From: an uncultured Flavobacteriales bacterium
GTDB lineage: Bacteria > Bacteroidota > Bacteroidia > Flavobacteriales > UBA1820
Length of the DNA: 64,000 nt
NCBI GenBank assembly: GCA_938023515.1
Contig: CALJDR010000022.1
Coordinates: 40,348 to 104,347, forward strand
Direction of reading: 5' to 3'
The notes beneath the pieces are model-generated. The model did not search any database. It saw only the letters and a program-made list of their open reading frames with translations, and was not told where the DNA came from. Made by a program: the position numbers and the translations under genes. Of this stretch, positions 32,995-41,183 are shown piece by piece. The stretch's first letter is position 1. Each line of letters starts with the position of its first letter.

Positions 32995-34917
32995 ATGATA
33001 ACCCACAAAGAAGTAGGAAGATGGGAGGATGTGCGTTTCGAGAAACTGCACACCGAGATCTTCCAGAATTCGGCCATCGCTTCGGTGGCAGTGGCCGAAG
33101 AAATCGCTTCGATCATCCGCGACCGCAATGCCAAAGGGCAGCCCGCCGTATTGGGCCTGGCTACCGGCAGTTCGCCGATGCGCGTTTATTCGGAGCTTAT
33201 CCGTATGCATAAGGAAGAAGGGCTTTCGTTTGCCAACGTAGTGACGTTCAATCTGGACGAATACTACGGACTGGCTCGCGACAATGCCCAGAGCTATTGG
33301 ACTTTCATGCACGAACACCTGTTCGACCATATCGATATCCTGCCGGAGAACATCAACATTCCCGATGGCAATGTCCCCCTGGACCGTATCGAGCAGTACT
33401 GTGCCGACTACGACATGAAGATCAAATCGTACGGAGGCCTCGATTTCCAGATACTGGGTATCGGCCGTACGGGCCATATCGGCTTCAATGAACCGGGTTC
33501 GCACATCAATTCCGGCACCCGGATGATCACCTTGGACCATCTGACGCGTTCCGACGCTTCGAAGGATTTCCACGGGCTGGAGAATGTGCCTAAACGCGCC
33601 ATTACGATGGGTGTGGGTACGATCCTGAAAGCCCGCCGCGTCGTTCTTCTGGCCTGGGGTAACAAAAAAGCGGAGATCATCAAGCGTACGGTAGAGGGCG
33701 AAATGTCCTCCGAAGTGCCTGCTACTTATTTGCAGACCCACAAAAATTGCACGGTTATCCTGGACGAAGCCGCTTCGGAAGACCTGACCTGCATCAAGAC
33801 CCCCTGGGTGGTAGGTCCTTGTATCTGGGACGAAGCGATGCAGCGCAAAGGGATCGTCTGGCTTTCGGCTCAGGTGAAAAAACCGATCCTTAAGCTGACT
33901 GACCGCGATTACAACGACAATTTCATGTCGTCGCTGCTGGCCCAGGAAGGATCTGCGTACAAACTGAACATCAAGATGTTCAATATTCTCCAGCACACCA
34001 TCACCGGATGGCCCGGCGGAAAACCCAATGCGGACGATTCCGCACGGCCCGAACGCGCTGTGCCGGCCCGCAAACGAGTGCTCATCTTTTCGCCGCACCC
34101 GGACGATGCGGTGATCGGTATGGGCGGAACGATCCGTCGCCTGGTGGAGCAGGGACATGAAGTCCATCTGGCTATCCAGACTTCGGGTTGCAATTCGGTG
34201 AGCGACTCCGAAGCGCGCCGGTTCATCGAATTTGCCGAGAATTTTTATGAATACCAGAGCGGGGAAGAAGCCCCGGATAAAGTGTTCAAAAGCGTGGTGA
34301 ACGTGCTGGGCAACAAGGCCGAAGGCGACCGCGATTCACTGGCTATCCGCCGGGCTAAGGCACTGATCCGCCGCGGAGAGACGCTGGCTTCCACCCGTTT
34401 TATGGGCTTGGACGATTTGAACGTCCATTTCCTGGACCTGCCGTTCTACGAAACGGGTTCGGTGAAAAAACAGTCCGTAGGCAAGAAGGATGTGGCTGTT
34501 ATGGAGGAAATGATCCAGCAGATAAAACCACACCAGATATTCGCCGCCGGCGATTTGACCGATCCGCACGGCACGCAGAAGATCAGCCTCGACCTGCTGT
34601 TTTCGGTCATCGCCAAGCTGAAAGGCCAGAAGTTCATGAAGGACTGCTGGGTATGGCTGTACCGAGGGGCATGGAGCGAATGGTCTATCGAGGATATCGA
34701 AATGGCCGTTCCCCTTTCGCCGGACGAATTGCTGTTGAAAAAACGCGCGATTTTCTTCCACGAATCCCAGAAGAACGATACTGCCTATCTGGGAGAAGAT
34801 CCGCGCGATTTCTGGCAACGGGCCGAAGACCGTAATAAGGGTACGGCGGAAACGTACCACAAGCTCGGTTTCTCGGATTACGAGGCGATGGAAGCATTCA
34901 GCCGCTACCGGTTTTAA
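32995..34917 (+). CDS. NagB-like deaminase fused to a PIG-L/LmbE deacetylase domain
   Basis: The 640-residue protein has an N-terminal glucosamine-6-phosphate deaminase domain (about 1-270) with LGLATGSSPMRVY, FNLDEYYGL and GIGRTGHIGFNEP, closely similar to the preceding nagB. A linker (about 270-355) leads to a C-terminal PIG-L/LmbE-type domain (about 358-640) with the zinc motif SPHPDDAVIG near 365-374 and DPHGTQK near 522. PIG-L enzymes deacetylate GlcNAc derivatives, so one chain could combine deacetylation with deamination. That coupling is inference. The fusion is, to my knowledge, common in Bacteroidales. It is co-transcribed with nagB and ended by the terminator at 34933-34976. Confidence 0.93.
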   Translation: MITHKEVGRWEDVRFEKLHTEIFQNSAIASVAVAEEIASIIRDRNAKGQPAVLGLATGSSPMRVYSELIRMHKEEGLSFANVVTFNLDEYYGLARDNAQSYWTFMHEHLFDHIDILPENINIPDGNVPLDRIEQYCADYDMKIKSYGGLDFQILGIGRTGHIGFNEPGSHINSGTRMITLDHLTRSDASKDFHGLENVPKRAITMGVGTILKARRVVLLAWGNKKAEIIKRTVEGEMSSEVPATYLQTHKNCTVILDEAASEDLTCIKTPWVVGPCIWDEAMQRKGIVWLSAQVKKPILKLTDRDYNDNFMSSLLAQEGSAYKLNIKMFNILQHTITGWPGGKPNADDSARPERAVPARKRVLIFSPHPDDAVIGMGGTIRRLVEQGHEVHLAIQTSGCNSVSDSEARRFIEFAENFYEYQSGEEAPDKVFKSVVNVLGNKAEGDRDSLAIRRAKALIRRGETLASTRFMGLDDLNVHFLDLPFYETGSVKKQSVGKKDVAVMEEMIQQIKPHQIFAAGDLTDPHGTQKISLDLLFSVIAKLKGQKFMKDCWVWLYRGAWSEWSIEDIEMAVPLSPDELLLKKRAIFFHESQKNDTAYLGEDPRDFWQRAEDRNKGTAETYHKLGFSDYEAMEAFSRYRF

Positions 34918-34932
34918 TATTTAATCTCATCG

Positions 34933-34976
34933 GCGTCCGGGCGCTCCTTTTTACGGAGCGCCCGGATGCTTTTTTT
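34933..34976 (+). terminator. Strong terminator after the nagB pair
   Basis: GCGTCCGGGCGCTCC pairs with GGAGCGCCCGGATGC (one G-T pair), followed by seven T. Confidence 0.9.
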
Positions 34977-35114
34977 GTTTTTACACTTGCCTGTTTAATG
35001 CTTTTGCTATACATTAACACCGGGGATTCCATTCGACGGGGCCAATGGAAAACTTTTTGCTGGAAAACGTTCCGGAGATATTTCAGGCCTTGAAATAATT
35101 TGAAAAATCGGGTT

Positions 35115-35948
35115 ATGGAGAAGAAAGGTTTTTGTTGGAGCCATGTGGTGGCGTTTTGTCTCTGTTTTCTTTTTGCACCTGTGTGTTATGCGCAGGAACA
35201 GGAAGAGAATGCATTGATATGTATAGAAAAAGCGAAAGAAGGTGATCCGGCGGCACAACATGTTTTGGCGTGTTGTTATGCCAATGGGAATGAGCTCCCC
35301 CAGGATATTGCGCAGGCGGTGTATTGGTGGCGCAAGTCGGCCGAACAAGGATATGCTCCCGGACAATACAATCTGGGCGTTTGTTACGAGAGAGGAGAGG
35401 GGGTTCCCCAAAATGCCAAGAAGGCTGTACGTTTGTACCGTAAATCGGCCGAGCAGGGGTATCCTAAGGCGCAATACAATCTGGCGATCTGTTATGCCAA
35501 TGGGAATGGGGTACCACGGGACCTTGGCCAAGCGGCACTTTGGTATGTGGAGGCGGCCAGTCGGGGTATGGTGGAGGCGCAGCATAATCTGGGAATATGT
35601 TATATGGAGGGGAGGGGGTTCGCTCCAAATCCCGAGCTGGCGGTGTATTGGTGGCGCCTGGCAGGCGAACAGGGAGATGCCAAGGCTCAATGCAATTTGG
35701 GCATTTGCTATATGGTCGGCGCTGGAGTGGAAAAAGATGTTGACCAGGCAGTGTCTTGGTGGCGCAAGGCGGCGGATCAGGGCCTGGCGGAGGCGCAATA
35801 TAATATGGGTATTACTTATGAGAATGGGGATGGAGTAGACAAGGACATCAGCGAGGCGGTTCGTTGGTATCGTAAGTCGGCGGATCAGGGGTATGTAAAA
35901 GCGCAAGTGGCACTTTCCCGTCTTGAAAGGACACCTCAGGAAGAATAA
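35115..35948 (+). CDS. Exported Sel1-repeat protein
   Basis: The 277-residue product has a signal peptide (WSHVVAFCLCFLFAPVCYAQ, cleaved after Ala) and then about seven Sel1-like repeats of 36 residues. Typical units are AVYWWRKSAEQGYAPGQYNL, AVRLYRKSAEQGYPKAQYNL and AVSWWRKAADQGLAEAQYNM, each preceded by a G-x-GVPxD type turn. Sel1 repeats form TPR-like solenoids that dock proteins in the periplasm. The ATG at 35115 is used; a TTG at 35100 would add five residues before the signal. It stands alone, with no clear promoter box. Partner unknown. Confidence 0.88.
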   Translation: MEKKGFCWSHVVAFCLCFLFAPVCYAQEQEENALICIEKAKEGDPAAQHVLACCYANGNELPQDIAQAVYWWRKSAEQGYAPGQYNLGVCYERGEGVPQNAKKAVRLYRKSAEQGYPKAQYNLAICYANGNGVPRDLGQAALWYVEAASRGMVEAQHNLGICYMEGRGFAPNPELAVYWWRLAGEQGDAKAQCNLGICYMVGAGVEKDVDQAVSWWRKAADQGLAEAQYNMGITYENGDGVDKDISEAVRWYRKSADQGYVKAQVALSRLERTPQEE

Positions 35949-36078
35949 GAGCTTCGGGAAAGGTTTCTCTGGTTGGAATACATGGTGTCAGAGAGTCTAA
36001 AAGAAGTGGGATAATCTGCGAACGGCAGTGTGTTGCATCTGAATAAATTATTAATCGATAACTTAAAAACAAATAGAA

Positions 36079-36258
36079 ATGGACAATGTAGAAAAGGTAT
36101 TTTCGACAATCAAATCGAGCGCCGAACCGCTCAACGCCGGTAAAGTGGTAGAATTGTCCGGTTTGGATCGCAAAGAAGTAGACAAAGCGATGGCGAAACT
36201 GAAAGCCGAAGGCAAAATAGAATCGCCCAAGCGCTGTTACTGGCAGGCGGCTAAATAA
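36079..36258 (+). CDS. 59-residue winged-helix DNA-binding-like protein
   Basis: The ORF encodes a 59-residue protein starting MDNVEKVFSTIKSSAEPLNA. It reads as a minimal winged helix: helix 1 (VEKVFSTIKSS), a short turn, helices 2-3 (AGKVVELSGLDRKEVDKAMAKL) and a beta wing (AEGKIESPKRCYWQ). Such tiny MarR-like wHTH proteins are frequent in Bacteroidales, as I recall, and have no known role. It is a single-gene unit with a strong terminator 28 bases after the stop. The basic wing and Lys-rich helix 3 are consistent with DNA binding. Confidence 0.8.
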   Translation: MDNVEKVFSTIKSSAEPLNAGKVVELSGLDRKEVDKAMAKLKAEGKIESPKRCYWQAAK

Positions 36259-36285
36259 GCTGTTCGTGCTCTTCAAAGCAAGTGA

Positions 36286-36322
36286 AACGCCCCGATGAAA
36301 ACTTCATCGGGGCGCTTTTTTA
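36286..36322 (+). terminator. Terminator after the small winged-helix gene
   Basis: CGCCCCGATGAA pairs with TTCATCGGGGCG around a short loop, followed by six T. Confidence 0.9.
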
Positions 36323-36516
36323 AGAGGGATAATGTCTAAAAATTGTACAATATTGTCTGAAAAATGGACATTTTTCGGGCGGACGTGAAAATTACTGATT
36401 TGGTAGTCAGAATATTATTAGGCTGGCATGTTTTTTGTATTTTGTAAAAAGGCAAAACAGGAGAGGAAAAGGTGTAACTTTTTTCTTCCCTCGATAGTCT
36501 AATACTGAAACATAGA

Positions 36517-36524
36517 TATATTTG
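36517..36524 (+). promoter_or_regulatory. -7 box TATATTTG before the DUF4932-like gene
   Basis: The octamer lies 24 bases before ATG 36549 in an AT-rich gap. The rest of the gap (36323-36516) shows no gene or repeat. Confidence 0.6.
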
Positions 36525-36548
36525 TCTAAACAATAAAACGGTTGTATT

Positions 36549-37988
36549 ATGAAAAAATGGTTGTTTTTATGGGTTTGCCTGTTGCCGATAGCGGGAGTGT
36601 GTGCCAAAGAAAAGGCTGCTGTCGGTGCGAAGGTCGATGAGCGGGTAGAGTTATTGAGCATCGTGTTCCGTCTGGCTGGTGCGCAGGAATATATGGCGAA
36701 CGATGCCAAAGCCTACGTGGCCGACATCGAAAAATGGTTCGGGCCCTACAAGCAGGCTGCCCTTGTACAGTATGCGAAAAAGGTGCGCAGCCAATCCGGG
36801 ATCGGCTACGATGCGGTGGCCCGGATGGCGGTACACCTGGAAGGGGAGGGCGGCAAGTATCGCCTGCCAAAAAACACCCTTGCTTCGTTGTGTGGCGATA
36901 GTCGGTGGAATAAAAAGAATGCCCAACAGTTTGTACGGCTGCTGAATGATTTTTATAAAAAGACCCGTTTTGACAAGTTCTTTAAAGAACATGAAGGCTG
37001 GTATAAGCAGATGACCGACCGATTCGACAATCAGATCGATTTCAACCGAGACTGGTACCCGGCATTCTACGGCGAACGCCCGGAAGGCGATTACCGCGTT
37101 ATCCTGGGTTGTTCCAACGGACCCAGCAATTACGGTCCTTCTGTCGTTTCGGACGATGGCAAGAAAACGGTATATGCCGTTATGGGTTGTTGGGGATTCG
37201 ATGCAGATACGGATTTGCCGGATTTTTCGACGGCTGTTTACGCCGCGACATTGATCCACGAGTTCAACCATTCGTTCGTCAACCACCTGATGGAAGAGGA
37301 TGGTAATAAATCCCGTATGGAAGAAGCAGGTAAGAAAGTCATTACGGCGCTGAAGGACGAAATGTCGTCCCAGGCCTATCCCCAGTGGTCTACGGTTTTC
37401 AACGAAGCGATCGTGCGTGCGGCCGTAGTGCGTTATATGCGCGACAACGGCTCTTCGCAGCAGGAGATAGACCAGGAGATACGGACGCAGTGCAGCCGGT
37501 ATTTCCTGTGGACGGCTGGGCTGGACAGTCTGTTGGGCGTGTATTCCGCCAATCGGGATAAATACCCGTCGCTGCGGAGTTTTTACCCGCGCATTATCGA
37601 GTTCTTCGACTCTGTGGGAGTGCATATCGATGAAATGAAAGCGGATTACCTGGCGCTTTGCCCGAAAGTGGTGAGCATTTCACCCGATTTGAACGGCCGG
37701 GACGACGTAGACCCTTCGATCACGGAGCTAAAGGTTGTTTTCGACCGCCCTATCTTGGTTAACGCGCGCAATGCAGCAGGATTGATGGGGATAGACGGGT
37801 TGACGCATCCTTCAGGGGGGCGTAAAGACCGGGGAGAGGCCGAAGAAGAGTCGGATCATATGGTTTATTCCCTGAAACTCAAACCGGATACCGAGTATGG
37901 TTTTACAGTGATCGGTTTCGCGGCGGCAACTAAAGAGGGATACCGCATCCAACCGCAGACCGTAAAGTTTAAGACCCGGAAAGAATAA
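36549..37988 (+). CDS. Exported DUF4932-like zincin with C-terminal Ig-like domain
   Basis: The 479-residue product has a signal peptide (about 1-19, ending GVCA). The central region holds LIHEFNHSFVNHL, an HExxH zinc motif with His237, Glu238 and His241, and a later FNEAIVRAAVV segment whose Glu could be the third ligand. This is the gluzincin-like pattern of DUF4932 proteins. From about residue 375 a bacterial Ig-like (Big_5/SbsA-type) domain follows, with VSISPDLNGRDDVDPSI and VVFDRPI. It is probably a periplasmic or secreted metallopeptidase; the substrate is unknown. It has its own promoter and ends at a bidirectional terminator facing dapA. Confidence 0.8.
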   Translation: MKKWLFLWVCLLPIAGVCAKEKAAVGAKVDERVELLSIVFRLAGAQEYMANDAKAYVADIEKWFGPYKQAALVQYAKKVRSQSGIGYDAVARMAVHLEGEGGKYRLPKNTLASLCGDSRWNKKNAQQFVRLLNDFYKKTRFDKFFKEHEGWYKQMTDRFDNQIDFNRDWYPAFYGERPEGDYRVILGCSNGPSNYGPSVVSDDGKKTVYAVMGCWGFDADTDLPDFSTAVYAATLIHEFNHSFVNHLMEEDGNKSRMEEAGKKVITALKDEMSSQAYPQWSTVFNEAIVRAAVVRYMRDNGSSQQEIDQEIRTQCSRYFLWTAGLDSLLGVYSANRDKYPSLRSFYPRIIEFFDSVGVHIDEMKADYLALCPKVVSISPDLNGRDDVDPSITELKVVFDRPILVNARNAAGLMGIDGLTHPSGGRKDRGEAEEESDHMVYSLKLKPDTEYGFTVIGFAAATKEGYRIQPQTVKFKTRKE

Positions 37989-38001
37989 TTGCTGTCGAAA
38001 T

Positions 38002-38040
38002 AAAAAATCCGGAAAGGGAATTCCCTTTCCGGATTTTTTA
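38002..38040. terminator. Bidirectional terminator between convergent genes
   Basis: AAAAAATCCGGAAAGGGAA and its perfect complement form a long stem with A and T tails, between the DUF4932-like gene and dapA. Confidence 0.9.
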
Positions 38041-38052
38041 TGTCTTGTCCTT

Positions 38053-38919
38053 TTATTTTTCCAAAAATGCGGTCATTTCCTTTCTCAAGGCGTCGCTTCC
38101 GGCGACCAACGGCAGCCTTACGGCGTCCGAACACAGGGCCGCGATGCTCATGGCGGTCTTGATGCCGGCGGGGTTTCCCTCCCGGAACAGCAGGGCCATG
38201 AAGTCCAGGTATTTGTAATGGAGCCCCAGAGCCCGCATCGCGCGTCCCCGCATGGCGTCGCGGATCATGTCCGAAGTGTCCTTTGGGAAGAGGTTGGCCA
38301 TTACGCTTATCACGCCTTGTGCTCCCATCAGGGTGGCGGGAACGCCCAAGGCGTCGTCGCCGGCGAAGACAGCAAATTCTTCCGGCCTGTCTTTGATCAG
38401 TTGCATCAGTTGGGGCATCGAACCTGAAGATTCCTTGATCCCGGCAATATTCCCGAATTTCCGCGCCAATTTCAGGGCTGTTTCCGGCTCCATGTTTACT
38501 CCCGTGCGGGCCGGGATGTTGTAAAGGATCACCGGAATGGGGCTCGCCTGAGCAATGGCGGCAAAGTGTTGGTATATGCCTTCCTGTGTAGGCCGGTTAT
38601 AGTACGGCACGACCGAAAGGATAGCGGAGAATGCGCCGAGGTCTTCTTTGCGTAAAAAATGCACTACCTCCGCGGTGCTGTTGCCCCCGACGCCCAATAC
38701 CAAAGGGACGCGGCCTTTGGCGGCGGTTACGACGCAATTGACGATCTGTTGTTTTTCTTCCTGGGACAAGGTCGCGGTTTCGGCCGTGGTACCCAGTACG
38801 ATGATGAATTCCGCCCGCCCTTTGATGATGTTGTTTACGGTTCTGTCCAAGGCAGGAAAATCCACCTGTCCTTGCGAAGTAAACGGAGTAATAAGGGCTA
38901 CGCCCGTTCCGGTAAGCAT
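38053..38919 (-). CDS. dapA: 4-hydroxy-tetrahydrodipicolinate synthase
   Basis: The 288-residue enzyme condenses pyruvate with aspartate semialdehyde in the lysine and diaminopimelate pathway, which also feeds peptidoglycan. The Schiff-base lysine is Lys162 in AGIKESSG. Tyr133 in LYNIPARTG and the threonine pair in LGTTAET near 44-45 complete the usual catalytic triad, and GVGGNST is also present. The gene follows a DUF6913-like gene on the minus strand after 18 bases, so the two are probably co-transcribed. Confidence 0.96.
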   Translation of the reverse strand: MLTGTGVALITPFTSQGQVDFPALDRTVNNIIKGRAEFIIVLGTTAETATLSQEEKQQIVNCVVTAAKGRVPLVLGVGGNSTAEVVHFLRKEDLGAFSAILSVVPYYNRPTQEGIYQHFAAIAQASPIPVILYNIPARTGVNMEPETALKLARKFGNIAGIKESSGSMPQLMQLIKDRPEEFAVFAGDDALGVPATLMGAQGVISVMANLFPKDTSDMIRDAMRGRAMRALGLHYKYLDFMALLFREGNPAGIKTAMSIAALCSDAVRLPLVAGSDALRKEMTAFLEK

Positions 38920-38937
38920 TTTTTCGGTCTTATCTGT

Positions 38938-39477
38938 TTATTTTCGGTTGATTTTACCCAAGCAGTCCAGCAGGCTGGCGAACGCTTCGGGGTTTTCGGG
39001 CCCGTCGGCGGGCATCGAGAACATGAAGTCGAACAGGTCTTCGTCTTTGTTGATCCCGATCTTGAATCCGGCTTTTGATCCCCGGTCGATCTTTCCGGCT
39101 TTCGATCCGGTCGAAAGGCTCATGTCTATCAGGATGTCGAACGGTTTTTGAATGAAAGAGGATGCAGCGCCGTCCTTTATCCGCCCGAAGAGCGAAAAAT
39201 CCTTCGAGGTGCAAGGGATGTAAGGGATTTCCAGCGGGGGGAGCGTGCTTTTCTGCTTGTCCAGTCCCAGGATGGCCAGCGGGATATTAAAAGGTTTTAC
39301 GGCCCGGAGGAAACCTTTGAGCAGGTCCCGGGAATGTTCGTTCTGCGCATCGAAAAGGATGCCGGCAGACCGGATGGCGGAAAGCCCTTCCGGGGCCGTT
39401 TTCCCCTTGGCCGGGGACTCCGGGCGATGCGCAGGGCGCTCCTCCTGCGAAGCTTCGAATTTTATATCGTCTATCAT
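38938..39477 (-). CDS. DUF6913-like protein of unknown function
   Basis: The 179-residue protein has no signal peptide or membrane segment. Its first 35 residues are charged and low in complexity. The rest alternates strands and helices (AGILFDAQNEHSRDLLKGFL, IPLAILGLD, FDILIDMSL, FKIGINKDEDLFDFMF) in a way that suggests a small alpha/beta fold. I recall similar short proteins next to dapA in Bacteroidales, labelled DUF6913. The gene is 18 bases upstream of dapA and divergent from the nucleotidase genes. No function can be given. Confidence 0.7.
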   Translation of the reverse strand: MIDDIKFEASQEERPAHRPESPAKGKTAPEGLSAIRSAGILFDAQNEHSRDLLKGFLRAVKPFNIPLAILGLDKQKSTLPPLEIPYIPCTSKDFSLFGRIKDGAASSFIQKPFDILIDMSLSTGSKAGKIDRGSKAGFKIGINKDEDLFDFMFSMPADGPENPEAFASLLDCLGKINRK

Positions 39478-39549
39478 CGGATTTTTGCGGATATTACATT
39501 CAAAATTAGTTATTTTTGCCTATTCCAAATATCACAATACCATAAAAGG

Positions 39550-40323
39550 ATGTTAAATAATAAAGTAGCCTCTCTGACAGCCGTTTTGGTTGCCGTTTTC
39601 CTTTTGGGCGGGTGCTCGGACTCCCGTTACAAAGTGGAAAAGATCACGGCCCGGCATATCGAAGTATCGCCCGGAGTGCCCGAAGACCCCCGGATCGCGC
39701 AATTTTTAGAACCCTACCGGGACAGCCTGTCCGCTCAGTTGGACCAGGTGATATCGTACAGCCCCGAATTTCTGGCCAAGAACGACCGAAACGGCACTTT
39801 GGGAGCGTGGCTTTCCGATCTGAGTATCGTCCAGGTCGGCAATTACTTGGCGCAAAAAGGGATCAAAGAGCCGATAGACGTAGCGCTGTTCAACGCCGGC
39901 GGAGTGCGCACTTCACTGCCCCAGGGGGATCTGAAGCGCAGTTTCGTGTACGAGATCATGCCTTTTGAAAATACGTATGTACTGGTAAAACTCAAGGGCG
40001 AGCAGATGCAGGAGATGTTCCGTTATCTGGCCGACTATGTATCCCGTGGTACTTTCCACCCGCTGGGGGGTATGTGCCTGACGATACAGGGCGGCGGGAG
40101 CGATCTTTCGGCGGTGATCGGCGGAAAAAAATTCGACCCTCGAAAAGAATACAACGTCCTTACGACAGACTTTTTGCTCAAAGGCGGGGACAATATGAAC
40201 TTTTTCGCCCAGAATCAGGGCGTGCTCGAAACTGGGCTGAAAATGCGCGAGTCCATCATGGATTTTCTTGCCGTCACCGATACGATAACGATACCAAAAG
40301 ACCTCAGATATGAAATCAAGTAG
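39550..40323 (+). CDS. Lipoprotein equal to the 5'-nucleotidase C-terminal domain
   Basis: The 257-residue product starts at ATG 39550, which gives a lipoprotein signal (VAVFLLGGCSDS); a longer frame from 39148 runs through the opposite-strand gene and is not credible. The body matches the 5'-nucleotidase/UshA C-terminal substrate-binding domain: NRNGTLGAWLSD-like (here DRNGTLGAWLSD), FNAGGVRTSLPQGDL, and the MPFENTYVLVKLKGEQMQEM segment. The catalytic metallophosphatase half is encoded by the next gene, which overlaps by 14 bases. The domain order is thus the reverse of the usual single-chain enzyme. The two products probably assemble in the periplasm to hydrolyse nucleotides. Confidence 0.9.
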   Translation: MLNNKVASLTAVLVAVFLLGGCSDSRYKVEKITARHIEVSPGVPEDPRIAQFLEPYRDSLSAQLDQVISYSPEFLAKNDRNGTLGAWLSDLSIVQVGNYLAQKGIKEPIDVALFNAGGVRTSLPQGDLKRSFVYEIMPFENTYVLVKLKGEQMQEMFRYLADYVSRGTFHPLGGMCLTIQGGGSDLSAVIGGKKFDPRKEYNVLTTDFLLKGGDNMNFFAQNQGVLETGLKMRESIMDFLAVTDTITIPKDLRYEIK

Positions 40324-41173
40324 GATCATCCAACTTTCGGTGGCCGCCATAATAGTGGTAGCTGCCGGTGTCACCGTTTTCGAAGGGGGATTCGGCCACG
40401 GGGAGAAGACCATCACGATACTGCACACCAACGATACGCACAGCCAGATATTCCCCATCGCGGACGACAAGGGCAAATGGGCTGGTTATGGCGGGTATGC
40501 CAAGCGGGCTTACCTGATCAACGAAATCCGGGACAAGGACCACGGCGTATTGCTGTTCGATTCGGGCGACTTCAGCCAGGGAACGCCCTATTTCAATTTC
40601 TTCAAGGGCAATATAGAAGTGGATGCTATGGGGCAGATGGGCTACAATGCCGCTACTCTGGGCAACCACGAGTTCGATAACGGGGTGGCCGAGCTGGCGC
40701 GCCGGGCCGACCGGGCGAAATTTCCCCTGCTGTCCGCCAATTACGGCTTTGGCGGCTCCCCGATGGAAGGAAAGACTTTGCCGTTCAAGATATTTGACGT
40801 CAAGGGAGTAAAAGTAGGCGTATTCGGCCTGACGGTCAACGTACAGGGAATGGTCGAGGCCGACCACACGAAAGGAGCGGTTTATAAAGACCCGATCGCA
40901 TCCGCCCAATGGGCGGCCGACACCCTTCGTTCGTTGGGGGTCGATGTGGTAGTGGCTCTCTCGCATCTGGGGGAACATACGACACCTTATTATGTAGGCG
41001 ACGATTCGCTGGCGGCCAAAACGTCGGGCATCGACCTGATATTGGGCGGACATTCGCATACCGACGGTATCAGTACTGTCCCGAACAAGATCGGCGAAAA
41101 TGTCACGATTATCCAGGAAGCCAGCCAGGGGCGCCTTTTGGGCCGTATCGATATCACCGTAAAGAAGCGGTAG
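40310..41173 (+). CDS. 5'-nucleotidase metallophosphatase half (UshA N-terminal domain)
   Basis: The 287-residue product has an N-terminal hydrophobic signal or anchor (about 5-25) and the calcineurin-like metal motifs HTNDTHSQI, FDSGDFSQGTP, LGNHEFDNG, SHLGEHT and GGHSHTDG. This is the catalytic half of a UshA-type nucleotidase, without the C-terminal substrate domain, which the overlapping upstream gene supplies. It ends with a short tail (LLGRIDITVKKR). It overlaps the upstream gene by 14 bases and lies 10 bases before menA, so these three form an operon. Confidence 0.93.
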   Translation: MKSSRIIQLSVAAIIVVAAGVTVFEGGFGHGEKTITILHTNDTHSQIFPIADDKGKWAGYGGYAKRAYLINEIRDKDHGVLLFDSGDFSQGTPYFNFFKGNIEVDAMGQMGYNAATLGNHEFDNGVAELARRADRAKFPLLSANYGFGGSPMEGKTLPFKIFDVKGVKVGVFGLTVNVQGMVEADHTKGAVYKDPIASAQWAADTLRSLGVDVVVALSHLGEHTTPYYVGDDSLAAKTSGIDLILGGHSHTDGISTVPNKIGENVTIIQEASQGRLLGRIDITVKKR

Positions 41174-41183
41174 GAGGCCGGGA

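Noticed and set aside
32020..34167. A 715-codon open frame on the minus strand
   Set aside because: It is antisense to the nagB pair and runs through its promoter region; its sequence is rich in His, Arg and Phe like other antisense shadows here.
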